Shown: piece by piece, positions 18,682 through 28,079 of the stretch
Numbering within the stretch: the stretch's first letter is position 1
Layout: every line of letters begins with the position of its first letter
Assembly: GCA_964567595.1 (NCBI GenBank)
Contig: CAZMNF010000002.1
Location: forward strand, 1 to 64,000
Direction of reading: 5' to 3'
DNA length: 64,000 bases
Source of the DNA: CAZMNF01 sp964567595
GTDB taxonomy: Bacteria > Bipolaricaulota > Bipolaricaulia > RBG-16-55-9
Made by a program: the position numbers and the translations under genes
The notes under the pieces: model-generated
Told to the model about the DNA's origin: nothing
The model's database searches: none
Seen by the model: only the letters and a program-made list of their open reading frames with translations

Positions 18682-18710
18682 TTGACAGCCCTCCCCCGTC
18701 GACCGACAAT
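18682..18710 (+). promoter_or_regulatory. promoter of aminotransferase-tlyA-coaE operon
   Basis: TTGACA (18682-18687), 17 bases, GACAAT (18705-18710). The leader of about 28 bases contains GGGAGG, which sets the aminotransferase start at ATG 18745. Confidence 0.65.
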
Positions 18711-18744
18711 TTCCCCTAGCGATCACGCAAAGGGAGGCAGGCCC

Positions 18745-19956
18745 ATGGCCCACATTTCCGACCGGGCGCAAGGCACACAGCCCTCGCCCATCCGCAAGCT
18801 GAAGCCGCTTGCCGACCAGGCTCAACAAGCCGGGAAGACGATCTATCACCTGAACATCGGCCAACCCGACATCCCGACGCCCAAGGCGTTCCTCGATGGG
18901 ATCCGTGACGTTCCCGACGTATTGGCATACAGCCCGTCCCAGGGGCTCGACGAGGCCCGCGAGGCGCTGGCCGGCTACTACGCTCGCCACAACGTCGAGC
19001 TCACAACGGATCAGATCGTGATGACCGCCGGCGGCAGCGAGGCACTGCAGTTTGCGCTCATGGCAGCGTTGGACCCCGGGGACGACGTGCTCATCCCCGA
19101 GCCGTTCTACGCCAACTACGGCTCCTTCGCCGCGATGGCTGGGCTCAACGTCGTGCCGCTGTCCACGCGCGCCGAGGACGGCTTCGACCTCCCCGATCGC
19201 GAGGAGATGGACCGGGCCGTGACCTCCCGCACCAGAGCCGTTCTGTTAAGCAATCCCGGCAACCCCACCGGCCGCGTCTACACGCGCGACGAGCTGGACG
19301 CGTTGAAAGACTTCGTCATCGACCACGATCTGTTCCTGATCGCCGACGAGGTCTACCGCGAGTTCGTCTACGACGGACTGACGCATACGAGCGTGCTCGA
19401 GTTCGACGACCTGGCCGACCGGGCGATCCTGGCCGACAGCATCTCCAAGCGGTTCTCGGCCTGCGGGGCGCGCATCGGGGCAGTCGCCAGCCGCAATGAC
19501 GACGTCATGGCCTCGGTCTTGAAGTTTGCCCAAGCTCGACTGTCGCCGCCGACGCTGGGCCAGCTCGGCCTGATCCGCTTTCTGGACTCGGACGATCATC
19601 AGGCCGAAGTCAACGACATCATCCGCGAGTTCGAACAACGCCGCGATCTGCTCTACGAGGAGATCCAAGAGATGCCGGACGTCGTCTGCCACAAGCCCCA
19701 GGGCGCGTTCTACTTTATGGTCAAGCTCCCCATCGACGACGCCGAATCGTTTGCCAGCTGGCTGTTGAGCGACTTCGACGTCGACGGCGAGACGGTCATG
19801 TTCGCGCCGGCGGCGGCGTTCTATGCGACACCGGGCATGGGCCAGGACGAAGTCCGCATCGCCTACGTCCTGAACGAGTCGTCGCTCAAGCGAGCGATGA
19901 GCGTCCTCCAGGCCGGCGTCGAAGCCTATCCGGGCAGCCGGATCCGGACGGCGTAA
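18745..19956 (+). CDS. class I/II PLP-dependent aminotransferase
   Basis: The 403-residue product is a fold-type I aminotransferase of the aspartate aminotransferase class. Residues seen: substrate-side N-terminal NIGQPDIPTPKAF, cofactor-ring Tyr/Asp region (NPGNPTGRVYTRDELDAL, then LIADEVYREFVYDG), Schiff-base Lys in SISKRFSACGARIGA (SxSKxFS), and a C-terminal Arg in VRIAYVLN that binds the substrate carboxylate. GGGAGG precedes ATG 18745; the longer upstream frame would begin inside the promoter. Which amino acid it uses is not readable. It begins an apparent operon with tlyA (gap of four bases). Confidence 0.92.
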   Translation: MAHISDRAQGTQPSPIRKLKPLADQAQQAGKTIYHLNIGQPDIPTPKAFLDGIRDVPDVLAYSPSQGLDEAREALAGYYARHNVELTTDQIVMTAGGSEALQFALMAALDPGDDVLIPEPFYANYGSFAAMAGLNVVPLSTRAEDGFDLPDREEMDRAVTSRTRAVLLSNPGNPTGRVYTRDELDALKDFVIDHDLFLIADEVYREFVYDGLTHTSVLEFDDLADRAILADSISKRFSACGARIGAVASRNDDVMASVLKFAQARLSPPTLGQLGLIRFLDSDDHQAEVNDIIREFEQRRDLLYEEIQEMPDVVCHKPQGAFYFMVKLPIDDAESFASWLLSDFDVDGETVMFAPAAAFYATPGMGQDEVRIAYVLNESSLKRAMSVLQAGVEAYPGSRIRTA

Positions 19957-19960
19957 GCGC

Positions 19961-20760
19961 GTGGGCCAAGGGATTCGTCTCGACCGAGCGCTCGTGGAGC
20001 GCCAACTCGTCTCGAGTCGATCGAACGCCCAACGCGCCATCCGGGCCGGGGAGGTCTTCGTCGACGGCCGACTCGTCGACAAACCGGCCACGCCGATCCC
20101 TCCCAGCGCGCAGATCCAGTTGGCGGAGAGGCCGCGCTACGTCAGTCAGGGCGGCCCCAAACTCGAACGGGCGCTTCGATGGTTCATGCCGAACGTGGCC
20201 GGTTCGGTCTGTCTGGACGTCGGCGCGTCCACGGGCGGCTTTACGGACTGTCTGCTCCAACATGGCGCCCGAAAGGTCTACGCCGTGGATGTCGGGAAGG
20301 GGCAACTGGATTGGTCGCTGCGCAATGACGACCGTGTCGTCGTCTTGGAGGACGTCAACGCGCGCTACCTGACGTTCGAAATGATCGGCGAGGCGGTCGA
20401 TCTCGCAACGATCGATGTCTCGTTCATCTCGCTGCGGAAAGTGCTGCCGGCGGTCGCCAAGATCGTCAAGTCGGAGGGTGAACTGATTGCATTGGTCAAG
20501 CCGCAGTTCGAGGCGGGGCGCGAGCAGGTGCAGCGGGGCGGCGTCTTGAAGGATCCCGAGAGTCACGAAGAGGTGTTGCGCGAGCTTGCCGAGCACGTTC
20601 GGACGGAGTTGAGGCTTTCCGTGCTTGATGCGACGCACTCGCCCGTCACCGGGCCAGCGGGCAACGTCGAGTTTCCCCTCCATCTGCTCAACGCCCACGG
20701 CCGATCCCAGACGCTCGACTGGCGAGCGATCGTGCTGAGGGCCCACCAGGAGCTGGCCCC

Positions 20761-20764
<4 letters not shown>
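19961..20764 (+). CDS. tlyA: TlyA-family rRNA 2'-O-methyltransferase
   Basis: The 267-residue product has an N-terminal S4 RNA-binding domain (RLDRALVERQLVSSRSNAQRAIRAGEVFVDG) joined to a FtsJ/RrmJ Rossmann methyltransferase (CLDVGASTGGFTDCLLQHGA is the SAM-binding motif I; ATIDVSFISL and LIALVKPQFEAGRE carry the catalytic Asp and Lys of the K-D-K-E set). TlyA proteins methylate ribose in 16S and 23S rRNA and are often misnamed hemolysin A. Start is GTG 19961, four bases after the previous stop; the 3' end overlaps coaE by four bases (ATGA). Confidence 0.93.
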
Positions 20765-21363
<599 letters not shown>

Positions 21364-21529
21364 CGATCACGCCATAACGGCCAAGCTTCACCCCGAAGGG
21401 GCTCACAACCATCACGCACGAGCCCTCAGCCCTTCCCTCGTCGCCGTCAACGCATCCGGCCCGCCCGGATCGCCCAACTGTCCCACCTGCGGCCGCCGAG
21501 TGTCCTTCGTCACATTCGCGACTCCCGCG

Positions 21530-21535
21530 TAGCAT
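21530..21535 (+). promoter_or_regulatory. -10 box of alr, leaderless geometry
   Basis: TAGCAT lies 9 bases before ATG 21545 and no Shine-Dalgarno is present. A -35 is not clear. Confidence 0.35.
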
Positions 21536-21544
21536 ATCGGCGCT

Positions 21545-22687
21545 ATGAGCATCCACCTCGCCGAAGCGCGTGTCGACCTCGATCAACTCCGCACCAACAT
21601 CCAGACCGTCCAAGCCCACCTCGGCGAGACCCAGCTGCTCGTGCCCGTCAAGGGCGACGGCTACGGGCATGGCGCTCCCGAGGTGGCTCGAACGATCGAA
21701 TCACTGGGCGTCGCCTACCTCGGCGTCGCCAACCTCTATGAAGCGATCGAGTTACGGGATGCCGGCATCCGAGCGCCGATTCTGATTCTGTCCGCCTCGC
21801 ATCCGCAGCATGCCGATCGATTGCTCCAGACCGACGTGTCGGTCACGGTCTCGACCTACGAGCTCGCTCGCGCACTGGAGCGGGCGGCCGCCGAGCGCGA
21901 CACGACCGCGACCGTCCACGTGAACGTCGAGTCGGGGATGGGGCGCAACGGCATTCCCGCCAACGAGGCGCTGGCGTTCGTGCGGTTTCTGCGCGAGCGG
22001 TGCCCGCACCTGAGCGTGGAAGGAATTTTCAGCCACTTCAGCGTCTCGTTCAGCGAAGCCCCCGATGATCGGGCGTACACTCATCGCCAGATCGCCACGT
22101 TCAACGGCGTCCTGGACGAACTGGATGAGAACGGTCTATTGCCGCCGCTGCGCCATATCGCCAACTCGGCGGGCTTGATCCAATACGAGGACGAGGTCAC
22201 GAGCGGCCATTACAACATGGTCCGCACGGGGATCTTGACCTACGGCTATCCCGAGATCCGTCGCCCGTGGACCGATCCCGTTCAACCGATCATGAGCCTT
22301 GTGACGTGGGTGGTGTCGGTGAAGGATCTGCCGCCCGGCTCCGACATCGGCTACGGGCGGCGCTACACGACCGCCTCGACCGAACGCATCGCGACGCTAT
22401 CCATCGGCTATGCGGACGGGCTGCCGCCGGGATTGGCCAACAACGGCGACGTGTTGATCCACGGGGAGCGCGCCCCGATCGTGGGCAGCGTCTCCATGGA
22501 TCAGATTACGGTCAACGTAAGCGGCATCCCGGATGTAGCGATCGGCGACGAGGCGATCATCATGAACGGGCATCAGCCGGCCGACGCCGTCGCCGACCGG
22601 CTGAGAACGGGCTTCACGGAAGTCGTCTTGACCGCGCTGTCGCCGCGCGTGGCGCGGGTCTATTTCGGGCGTGCCGCCTCGGCCTAG
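21545..22687 (+). CDS. alr: alanine racemase
   Basis: The 380-residue PLP enzyme converts L-Ala to D-Ala for the cell wall. The PLP lysine is in VPVKGDGYGHGA (residue about 36; most relatives read VKANAYGHG), the partner tyrosine region is ATLSIGYADGLPPGL, and the C-terminal beta domain has GSVSMDQITVNV, where the family has MCMDQ. HIANSAGL and RTGILTYGYPE match the substrate-face loops. Length is normal. It supplies D-Ala to ddl upstream, though the genes are separated by an unrelated operon. It appears to have its own leaderless promoter. Confidence 0.95.
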   Translation: MSIHLAEARVDLDQLRTNIQTVQAHLGETQLLVPVKGDGYGHGAPEVARTIESLGVAYLGVANLYEAIELRDAGIRAPILILSASHPQHADRLLQTDVSVTVSTYELARALERAAAERDTTATVHVNVESGMGRNGIPANEALAFVRFLRERCPHLSVEGIFSHFSVSFSEAPDDRAYTHRQIATFNGVLDELDENGLLPPLRHIANSAGLIQYEDEVTSGHYNMVRTGILTYGYPEIRRPWTDPVQPIMSLVTWVVSVKDLPPGSDIGYGRRYTTASTERIATLSIGYADGLPPGLANNGDVLIHGERAPIVGSVSMDQITVNVSGIPDVAIGDEAIIMNGHQPADAVADRLRTGFTEVVLTALSPRVARVYFGRAASA

Positions 22688-22731
22688 TTGGCCCAGCCCG
22701 GGCGAAGACGACACGCGACGACGGGCCACCC

Positions 22732-24237
22732 TTAGACGCCCACCGTCTTGGTGACGTCCAAACCGAGCCCCTCCGCGACACGGCGGCCATACTCCTCGTC
22801 CGCCTCGGCGAAGTGGGCGACCTGGCGCTCCTGGATCTCTGGCGGGACCTCGCTCATGTGACCGACGATGGCCGCGATGAGTCGCTCCTTCGCGTCGCTC
22901 GACATGAGGCGGTAGAGGTCGCCGGCTTGGGTGTAGTCGTCGTTGCCCTCGCGGTGGTCGTAGCGGTCGGCCGGGTCGCCGCTCAGGCGCAACGGCGGTT
23001 CCTCGACGGAGGGGTCTTCCGTGGGCCCCCCGAAGCTGTTCGGCTCGTAGACCGGCTGGGCGCCGTAGTTGCCGTCCACGCGCATGAACCCGTCGCGATG
23101 GTAGGAATTGACCGGCACCTTCGGCTGGTTGACCGGAATCGAGGCGTAGTTGACGTTCAGACGATAGCGATGCGCGTCGGCGTACGACAGCAGCCGGGCT
23201 TGGAGCATCTTATCGGGAGATGCCCCGATGCCGGGCACGAGGTTGGACGGCTCGAACGCGGCCTGTTCGACCTCGGCGAAGTAGTTCGTCGGGTTCTGGT
23301 TCAGCTCGATCTGGCCGACTTCCACGAGCGGATAATCGCCGTGCGGCCAGACCTTGGTCAGGTCGAAGGGGTTCAGGTGATAGTCCTCGGCCTCCAGTTC
23401 GGGCATGATCTGGACGTAGACGGTCCACGTGGGATAGTCGCCCTCGTCGATGGCCGTAAACAGATCGGCCAGGTGGTAGTCGGGCGACTCGCCGGCAATC
23501 GTGGCGGCCTGATCCTCGGTGAGGGACTGGATGCCCTGATCGGTCTTGATGTGGAACTTGACCCAGAAGCGCTCGCCCCGGTCGTTCCACAGGCTGAACG
23601 TGTGGGACCCGTAGCCGTTCATGTGGCGGAAGCTCGCCGGCAGCCCCCGATCGCCGAACAGCCACGTCACCTGATGGAGCGACTCGGGACTGAGGCTCCA
23701 GAAGTCCCACTGCATCGTGTGATTCCTCCGGCCCGTCTGTGGGTGGCGCTTCTGCGAGTGGATGAAGTCCTGGAACTTGAGCGGATCGCGGATGAAGAAG
23801 ATCGGCGTGTTGTTGCCGACGAGATCCCAGTTCCCCTCGTCGGTGTAGAACTTCATGGCGAAGCCGCGCGGATCGCGCACGGTGTCGGCTGAGCCCTTCT
23901 CGCCCGCCACCGTGGAGAAGCGAATAAAGAGGTCGGTCTCCTTGCCGATCTCCGAGAACAGGCTCGCGCAGGTATAGTCAGTGATGTCGTTGGTGACGCG
24001 GAACGTGCCGTAGGCGCCCGCGCCCTTGGCATGGACCACGCGCTCCGGGATGCGCTCCCGGTTGAAGTGGGCCATGCGCTCCATCAAGTGATGGTCCTCC
24101 ATCAGGACGGGGCCGCGCGGGCCGGCCGTCTTGGAGTTCTGGTTGTCGCCGACGGGCACGCCGGCCGCGTTCGTCATGCGCTGGTTGGTTTGCGGTGCGT
24201 GGCCGCCGTTGGTGTGCCGGTCCTTCGGATCGGACAT
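22732..24237 (-). CDS. katA: monofunctional heme catalase
   Basis: The 501-residue product is a small-subunit (clade 3-like) catalase that splits hydrogen peroxide. Visible: catalytic His in RVVHAKGAGAYGTF, catalytic Asn in VGNNTPIFFIRDPLKFQDF, the RFSTVAGEKGSADTVRDPRGFA block, and the heme-ligand Tyr in RLLSYADAHRYRLNVNY. No signal peptide. GAAGGAGG just before ATG 24237 fixes the start six codons inside the longest frame. It lies 39 bases downstream of the Fur-family gene on the same strand with no promoter of its own, so the two form an operon controlled by the box described at 24733. Confidence 0.96.
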   Translation of the reverse strand: MSDPKDRHTNGGHAPQTNQRMTNAAGVPVGDNQNSKTAGPRGPVLMEDHHLMERMAHFNRERIPERVVHAKGAGAYGTFRVTNDITDYTCASLFSEIGKETDLFIRFSTVAGEKGSADTVRDPRGFAMKFYTDEGNWDLVGNNTPIFFIRDPLKFQDFIHSQKRHPQTGRRNHTMQWDFWSLSPESLHQVTWLFGDRGLPASFRHMNGYGSHTFSLWNDRGERFWVKFHIKTDQGIQSLTEDQAATIAGESPDYHLADLFTAIDEGDYPTWTVYVQIMPELEAEDYHLNPFDLTKVWPHGDYPLVEVGQIELNQNPTNYFAEVEQAAFEPSNLVPGIGASPDKMLQARLLSYADAHRYRLNVNYASIPVNQPKVPVNSYHRDGFMRVDGNYGAQPVYEPNSFGGPTEDPSVEEPPLRLSGDPADRYDHREGNDDYTQAGDLYRLMSSDAKERLIAAIVGHMSEVPPEIQERQVAHFAEADEEYGRRVAEGLGLDVTKTVGV

Positions 24238-24276
24238 GCGATCGTCCTCCTTCAATTGGGATGTCCGGATAACGTC

Positions 24277-24684
24277 TCAACGGCCATCGTCATCGTCGGG
24301 CCCTTGGCAGTCGGGGCAGACGCCTTCGAAGATGACTTGGAACCGCTCGATGGCGTAGCCCGTATCGCGGGCAACTTGCTCGGTGGCCGCCTCAGCCTCG
24401 GCGAGGCGATAGTCCTCAACCTGCCCACAGGATCGACAGACGAGGTGGTCGTGTCGATCCGTCCGTCGGTCGTAGAGCGCGGGGCCTTCGTGGAGGCGGA
24501 CTTCCTGGATCAGGGCCGAGTCGCGCAGATACCCCAAGCCGTTGTAGATCGTCGCGTAGGCGATATCCGGCAGCTCGCGGCGCACCCGGTCGTAGACCTC
24601 GGGCGCGGACAGGTGGCGATCAGCCGCGTCGATCGCCCGCAGGATCGCCGCACGTTGGGGAGTGAGCCGTAGGCCGCTGGGCAT
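24277..24684 (-). CDS. perR: Fur-family regulator, probably PerR-like peroxide sensor
   Basis: The 135-residue product has the Fur layout: winged helix (LTPQRAAILRAIDAADRHLSAPEVYDRVRRELP, then IAYATIYNGLGYL, the recognition helix), a hinge, and a dimerisation domain with YDRRTDRHDHLVCRSCG and a second CPDCQG pair; the two CxxC pairs form the structural zinc site. The His/Asp cluster DRHDH supplies the regulatory metal site. Being upstream of and co-transcribed with catalase argues for peroxide sensing (PerR) rather than iron control, but the sequence alone does not separate these. GAGGAA precedes ATG 24684. An inverted repeat in its promoter suggests autoregulation. Confidence 0.88.
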   Translation of the reverse strand: MPSGLRLTPQRAAILRAIDAADRHLSAPEVYDRVRRELPDIAYATIYNGLGYLRDSALIQEVRLHEGPALYDRRTDRHDHLVCRSCGQVEDYRLAEAEAATEQVARDTGYAIERFQVIFEGVCPDCQGPDDDDGR

Positions 24685-24729
24685 GGATTCCTCGTCTGGC
24701 GCCCCTCAAGCAACGGACGCCCACAATCG

Positions 24730-24758
24730 ATATTAAACTGAGTCTAAATTGCGGTCAA
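24730..24758 (-). promoter_or_regulatory. promoter of perR-katA operon
   Basis: Minus strand TTGACC (rc at 24753-24758), 17 bases, TAATAT (rc at 24730-24735). The spacer and -10 are covered by the PerR-type box. Confidence 0.7.
24733..24747. promoter_or_regulatory. Fur/PerR-type operator (7-1-7 inverted repeat)
   Basis: TTAAACT-G-AGTCTAA: a 7-1-7 inverted repeat with six of seven positions matching, AT-rich as Fur-family boxes are. It overlaps the -10 and spacer of the perR-katA promoter, the expected place for repression. Confidence 0.6.
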
Positions 24759-24834
24759 GAGAATGGCCAACCCTTTACTCTTCTTTTTATCGGACGACGT
24801 GGGAGGGCCCCGTGCACCCGGCAACCGAATGGAC

Positions 24835-24840
24835 TAGAAT
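24835..24840 (+). promoter_or_regulatory. -10 box of HAD phosphatase gene, leaderless geometry
   Basis: TAGAAT ends 9 bases before ATG 24850, with no Shine-Dalgarno. The -35 (GTGCAC at 24812) is weak. Confidence 0.35.
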
Positions 24841-24849
24841 CACGGCCCC

Positions 24850-25524
24850 ATGGAAGGGGTCGAGACCCAACCGCGGATCTTCTTCGTCGACTTCGACGGC
24901 ACGGCCGTGGAACAGATCGCTTCCAATCGGCTCTTGGATCGGTTCGCGGCCGGCGACTGGCAGACGCTCGACGACCAACTGATGCGCGGCGAGATCTCCT
25001 TCTACAACTGCGTCCGGACGCAGTTCAACATGCTGGCCGGACAGTCGCGTCGGGCGATGGAGGCGTTCGCTCGCGAGACGATCGAGCTGCGTCCGGGCTT
25101 TGCGGACTTCGTGGCCCATTGCGAGCGGGAAGGCCATGCCATCCACATCGTCAGCGAGGCGCTCGACTTCCTCATCGATGCCGTCTTACAACGCGAAGAG
25201 CTCGATCATCTGCCCGTCTATGCCGACCGCGGCGTCTTCGACGGTGACGATCGGTTTGTGCGCATCGAGTTCCCCTACCGCCAACCCGACTGCGCCTGCG
25301 AACTCGGCAACTGCAAGGACGGCCACGTGCGCGCTCACCGCGAGGGCTACGCGGAGGCCGTCTACGTCGGCGATGGGTCGAACGACGTGCTCGCAGCCCA
25401 AGAGGCCGACCGGGTGTTCGCGCGTCGCAAGCTGGCTGAGCTGTGTGACACCCAGGGTCTCGCCTTCGAGCCCTTCGACAGCTTTGGCGACGTCCTGAGC
25501 GCACTCGCGCGCACGCGCGCGTGA
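24850..25524 (+). CDS. HAD-superfamily (MtnX-like) phosphatase
   Basis: The 224-residue HAD-IB enzyme shows motif I FFVDFDGTAVEQ (nucleophile Asp and acid Asp), a motif II Ser in IHIVSEALDFL, a Lys near the middle (CKDGHVRAH) and motif III/IV VYVGDGSNDVLAA. The helical cap lies between about residues 25 and 90. This layout is shared by MtnX (methionine salvage) and phosphoserine-phosphatase-like enzymes. Four Cys (CACELGNC) near residue 140 form a pair of CxC/CxxxxC motifs that are not typical and might bind metal. No methionine-salvage genes are nearby, so the substrate is open. Confidence 0.82.
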   Translation: MEGVETQPRIFFVDFDGTAVEQIASNRLLDRFAAGDWQTLDDQLMRGEISFYNCVRTQFNMLAGQSRRAMEAFARETIELRPGFADFVAHCEREGHAIHIVSEALDFLIDAVLQREELDHLPVYADRGVFDGDDRFVRIEFPYRQPDCACELGNCKDGHVRAHREGYAEAVYVGDGSNDVLAAQEADRVFARRKLAELCDTQGLAFEPFDSFGDVLSALARTRA

Positions 25525-25533
25525 GTGCCGTCC

Positions 25534-25562
25534 TTGACAGGGTTTTGCCCCCCGCCTATAAT
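25534..25562 (+). promoter_or_regulatory. topA promoter (consensus sigma-70 type)
   Basis: TTGACA (25534-25539), 17 bases, TATAAT (25557-25562): exact consensus at both hexamers. Leader of about 145 bases to GTG 25716, with AAGGAG at 25701-25706. Confidence 0.88.
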
Positions 25563-25715
25563 GCGATCCCATTGGATGATCGGACGTTCTGTCGCAAGGA
25601 CACGCAATTTTGACGATTGTGGACAGGACGGATCGACCGATGGGGCTGGACGACGTGCAAGGATCCGTGACGGACCCGTAAGCGCCGATCGCCGGTTATC
25701 AAGGAGTTGGAACCC

Positions 25716-28025
25716 GTGAAACTCGTGATCGTCGAATCCCCGACCAAGTCGCGCACGATCGAGCGCTACTTGGGCCCGGGGTTCAAAGTGCTCAGCTCCT
25801 ACGGCCACGTCCGCGACCTTCCGGAGCGGGAGCTGGCCGTCGACATCGAGAACGACTTCGCGCCGAAGCTGGTTGTCACCAACAAGAAGCCGCTGCCCGA
25901 TCTGAAGCAAGCCGTGGACGACGCCGAGGTCGTCTACCTGGCGACGGACAACGACCGCGAGGGCGAGGCGATCGCCTTCGACCTCCACGAGGTCCTCGAC
26001 GGCAAACAACGTGCCCGATACGAGCGCGTCGTCTTCAACGAGATCACGCAAAGCGTCATCCAGGAGGCCATCCAGAACCCGCGCGAGCTCGATCACGAAA
26101 AGGTTGAAGCCCAGCGCGCCCGGCGCATTCTCGATCGGCTGGTGGGCTATCTCATCAGCCCGCTGATGTCCAAATCCTTGGCCAGCAATCGCTTCGAGGG
26201 CCTCTCCGCCGGCCGCGTGCAGAGCGTGGCGCTCCGGCTTATCGTGGACCGCGAGCTGGAGATCCAGGAGTTCGAGCCGCAAGAGTACTGGACAATCGAC
26301 GCCAAGGTGGCCCATGGCAGCGAGTTCGTGGCCCAGCTCTCCCGCGTCCAGAACAAGAAGCCCCAAATCCCGAACAAAAACGAGGCGGATCGCATTGGGC
26401 AAGAACTCCATCAATTGGCCCAAGATCCCGGCCTGACCGTCAGCTCCATGAAGGAGAGCCAGACGACGCGCTCGCCCTCGCCGCCGTTTATCACCAGCTC
26501 GCTCCAGCAGACCGCCTCGTCCATGCTGAAGTTCTCCCCGAAGAAGACGATGCAGATCGCGCAGCAGCTCTACGAGGGCGTGGAGCTGGAGTCGGGCCAT
26601 GAGGGGCTTATCACCTACATGCGCACGGACTCGCTGCGGATTGCCGATGGCGCGCGCGACGCGGCCCGCGAGCTGATCCAATCCAGCTACGGCGACACGT
26701 ACCTCTCGGAGAAGCCACGGGTGTTCAAGAACAAAAAGGCCGCACAGGACGCCCACGAGGCGATCCGGCCCACCGACGTCAACCGCACCCCCGAGGCCGT
26801 CAAGCCCTATTTGAAACGGGATCAACACCGGCTCTACACGCTCATCTGGGAGCGCTTTGTCGCGACCCAGATGGCCGAGGCCCGCTACAATCGCCGTGAA
26901 GTCACCCTCAAAACGGGCGACTACCAGCTTCGCGCCAAGGGCAGCCGGCTCGTCTTTGACGGATTCATGAAAGTTTGGGACATGCCCCCGTTGAAAGACG
27001 AGGGGATCGAGATTCCCGATCTCAATGAAGGCGATCGGCTGACGCTCAAGGACGTCCTCCCGGAGCAGCATTTCACCGAGCCGCCCAAGCGCTTCAGCGA
27101 GGCGACGCTCGTGAAGGAACTGGAAGACAAGGAGATCGGGCGCCCGAGCACCTACGCCTCCATTGTCTCCACGATCCAAGATCGGAACTACGTCGCCAAG
27201 GTGAAGGGCGGATCGCTGCGGCCGACGCTGCTCGGCTTCATCGCCACGGATTTCCTCAAAGCGTACTTCCCGTTGACCGTCGAGGAGCAGTTCACCGCGC
27301 ACATGGAGGAGGAGCTCGACAAGGTCAGCGAAGGCGAGCGCTCCCGCGTCGACGTCCTGCAGGAGTTCTACGGGCCGCTGTCCAAGCGATTGACGCAGGT
27401 TGAAGAGGAGCTGGCCCGCGAGGAGCGCAAGTTCCGCGTCCTCAGCGACGTCGCGTGTCCGGCGTGCGACTCGGCCATGGAAGTCCGGTTTTGGAAGGGG
27501 AGCGCATTCCTCGGCTGCTCGCGCTATCCCGAGTGCAAGCAGACCGTCGACTTCCCGTACGAGCAACTGGAGTACGAGTACCGCGACCGAACGGTCGTCG
27601 TCGCGGCGAACCTCCAGGCCCACCAGCGCGAGAAGGAACAGCAAAAGGCGGACATGCCGGAAAAGCACTGCCCGAACTGCGGCGCCTCCATGGAGCTCAA
27701 GGAGGGACGCTACGGGCGCTTCTGGGGCTGCACCGACTACCCCGACTGCAAGACGACCGAGCCGGTCTCCACGGGAGTTCCCTGCCCGCGCTGCGGGCGC
27801 GACATCGTCGAACGCTACTCGCGCAAGCGGCGGAAGCCGTTCTACGGCTGCTCCGGGTTCCCCGACTGCAAGTTGGCGCTCAACCTGAAGCCTGCGAAAC
27901 TCTGCCCCGAGTGCGACGACGGGGTCATGGTGGAGCTGAAGGAGAAACTCGCCTGCAGCAACAAGAGCTGCGGCCACGAGGAGTCGCTGCCCGAATCCGA
28001 GGGCGAGACCACCTCAAGCGCCTGA
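25716..28025 (+). CDS. topA: DNA topoisomerase I
   Basis: The 769-residue type IA topoisomerase relaxes negative supercoils. Order: TOPRIM domain (KLVIVESPTKSRTIERYLG, then ATDNDREGEAIAFDL with the metal-binding DxD/E residues), the decatenation arch, and the active-site Tyr in LITYMRTDSLRIAD (about residue 300). The C-terminus carries four four-cysteine zinc ribbons (CPAC...CSRYPEC, CPNC...CTDYPDC, CPRC...CSGFPDC, CPEC...CSNKSC) that bind single-stranded DNA. GTG 25716 is chosen over the TTG nine bases earlier because AAGGAG (25701-25706) is correctly spaced for it and the protein then begins MKLVIVESP as the family does. Confidence 0.97.
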   Translation: MKLVIVESPTKSRTIERYLGPGFKVLSSYGHVRDLPERELAVDIENDFAPKLVVTNKKPLPDLKQAVDDAEVVYLATDNDREGEAIAFDLHEVLDGKQRARYERVVFNEITQSVIQEAIQNPRELDHEKVEAQRARRILDRLVGYLISPLMSKSLASNRFEGLSAGRVQSVALRLIVDRELEIQEFEPQEYWTIDAKVAHGSEFVAQLSRVQNKKPQIPNKNEADRIGQELHQLAQDPGLTVSSMKESQTTRSPSPPFITSSLQQTASSMLKFSPKKTMQIAQQLYEGVELESGHEGLITYMRTDSLRIADGARDAARELIQSSYGDTYLSEKPRVFKNKKAAQDAHEAIRPTDVNRTPEAVKPYLKRDQHRLYTLIWERFVATQMAEARYNRREVTLKTGDYQLRAKGSRLVFDGFMKVWDMPPLKDEGIEIPDLNEGDRLTLKDVLPEQHFTEPPKRFSEATLVKELEDKEIGRPSTYASIVSTIQDRNYVAKVKGGSLRPTLLGFIATDFLKAYFPLTVEEQFTAHMEEELDKVSEGERSRVDVLQEFYGPLSKRLTQVEEELAREERKFRVLSDVACPACDSAMEVRFWKGSAFLGCSRYPECKQTVDFPYEQLEYEYRDRTVVVAANLQAHQREKEQQKADMPEKHCPNCGASMELKEGRYGRFWGCTDYPDCKTTEPVSTGVPCPRCGRDIVERYSRKRRKPFYGCSGFPDCKLALNLKPAKLCPECDDGVMVELKEKLACSNKSCGHEESLPESEGETTSSA

Positions 28026-28040
28026 CGGGCCGTCGCCCGT

Positions 28041-28070
28041 TTGCACCGCTCACCCGACGACGGATACAAA
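28041..28070 (+). promoter_or_regulatory. promoter of S9 peptidase gene, leaderless geometry
   Basis: TTGCAC (28041-28046), 18 bases, TACAAA (28065-28070), then 9 bases to ATG 28080. No ribosome-binding site. Confidence 0.45.
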
Positions 28071-28079
28071 CGGACTGTT

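Noticed and set aside
25362..27977. An 871-codon open frame on the minus strand opposite topA and the HAD gene
   Set aside because: Its product has no recognisable domains and is composed like other antisense frames in GC-rich DNA; topA on the plus strand is unambiguous.
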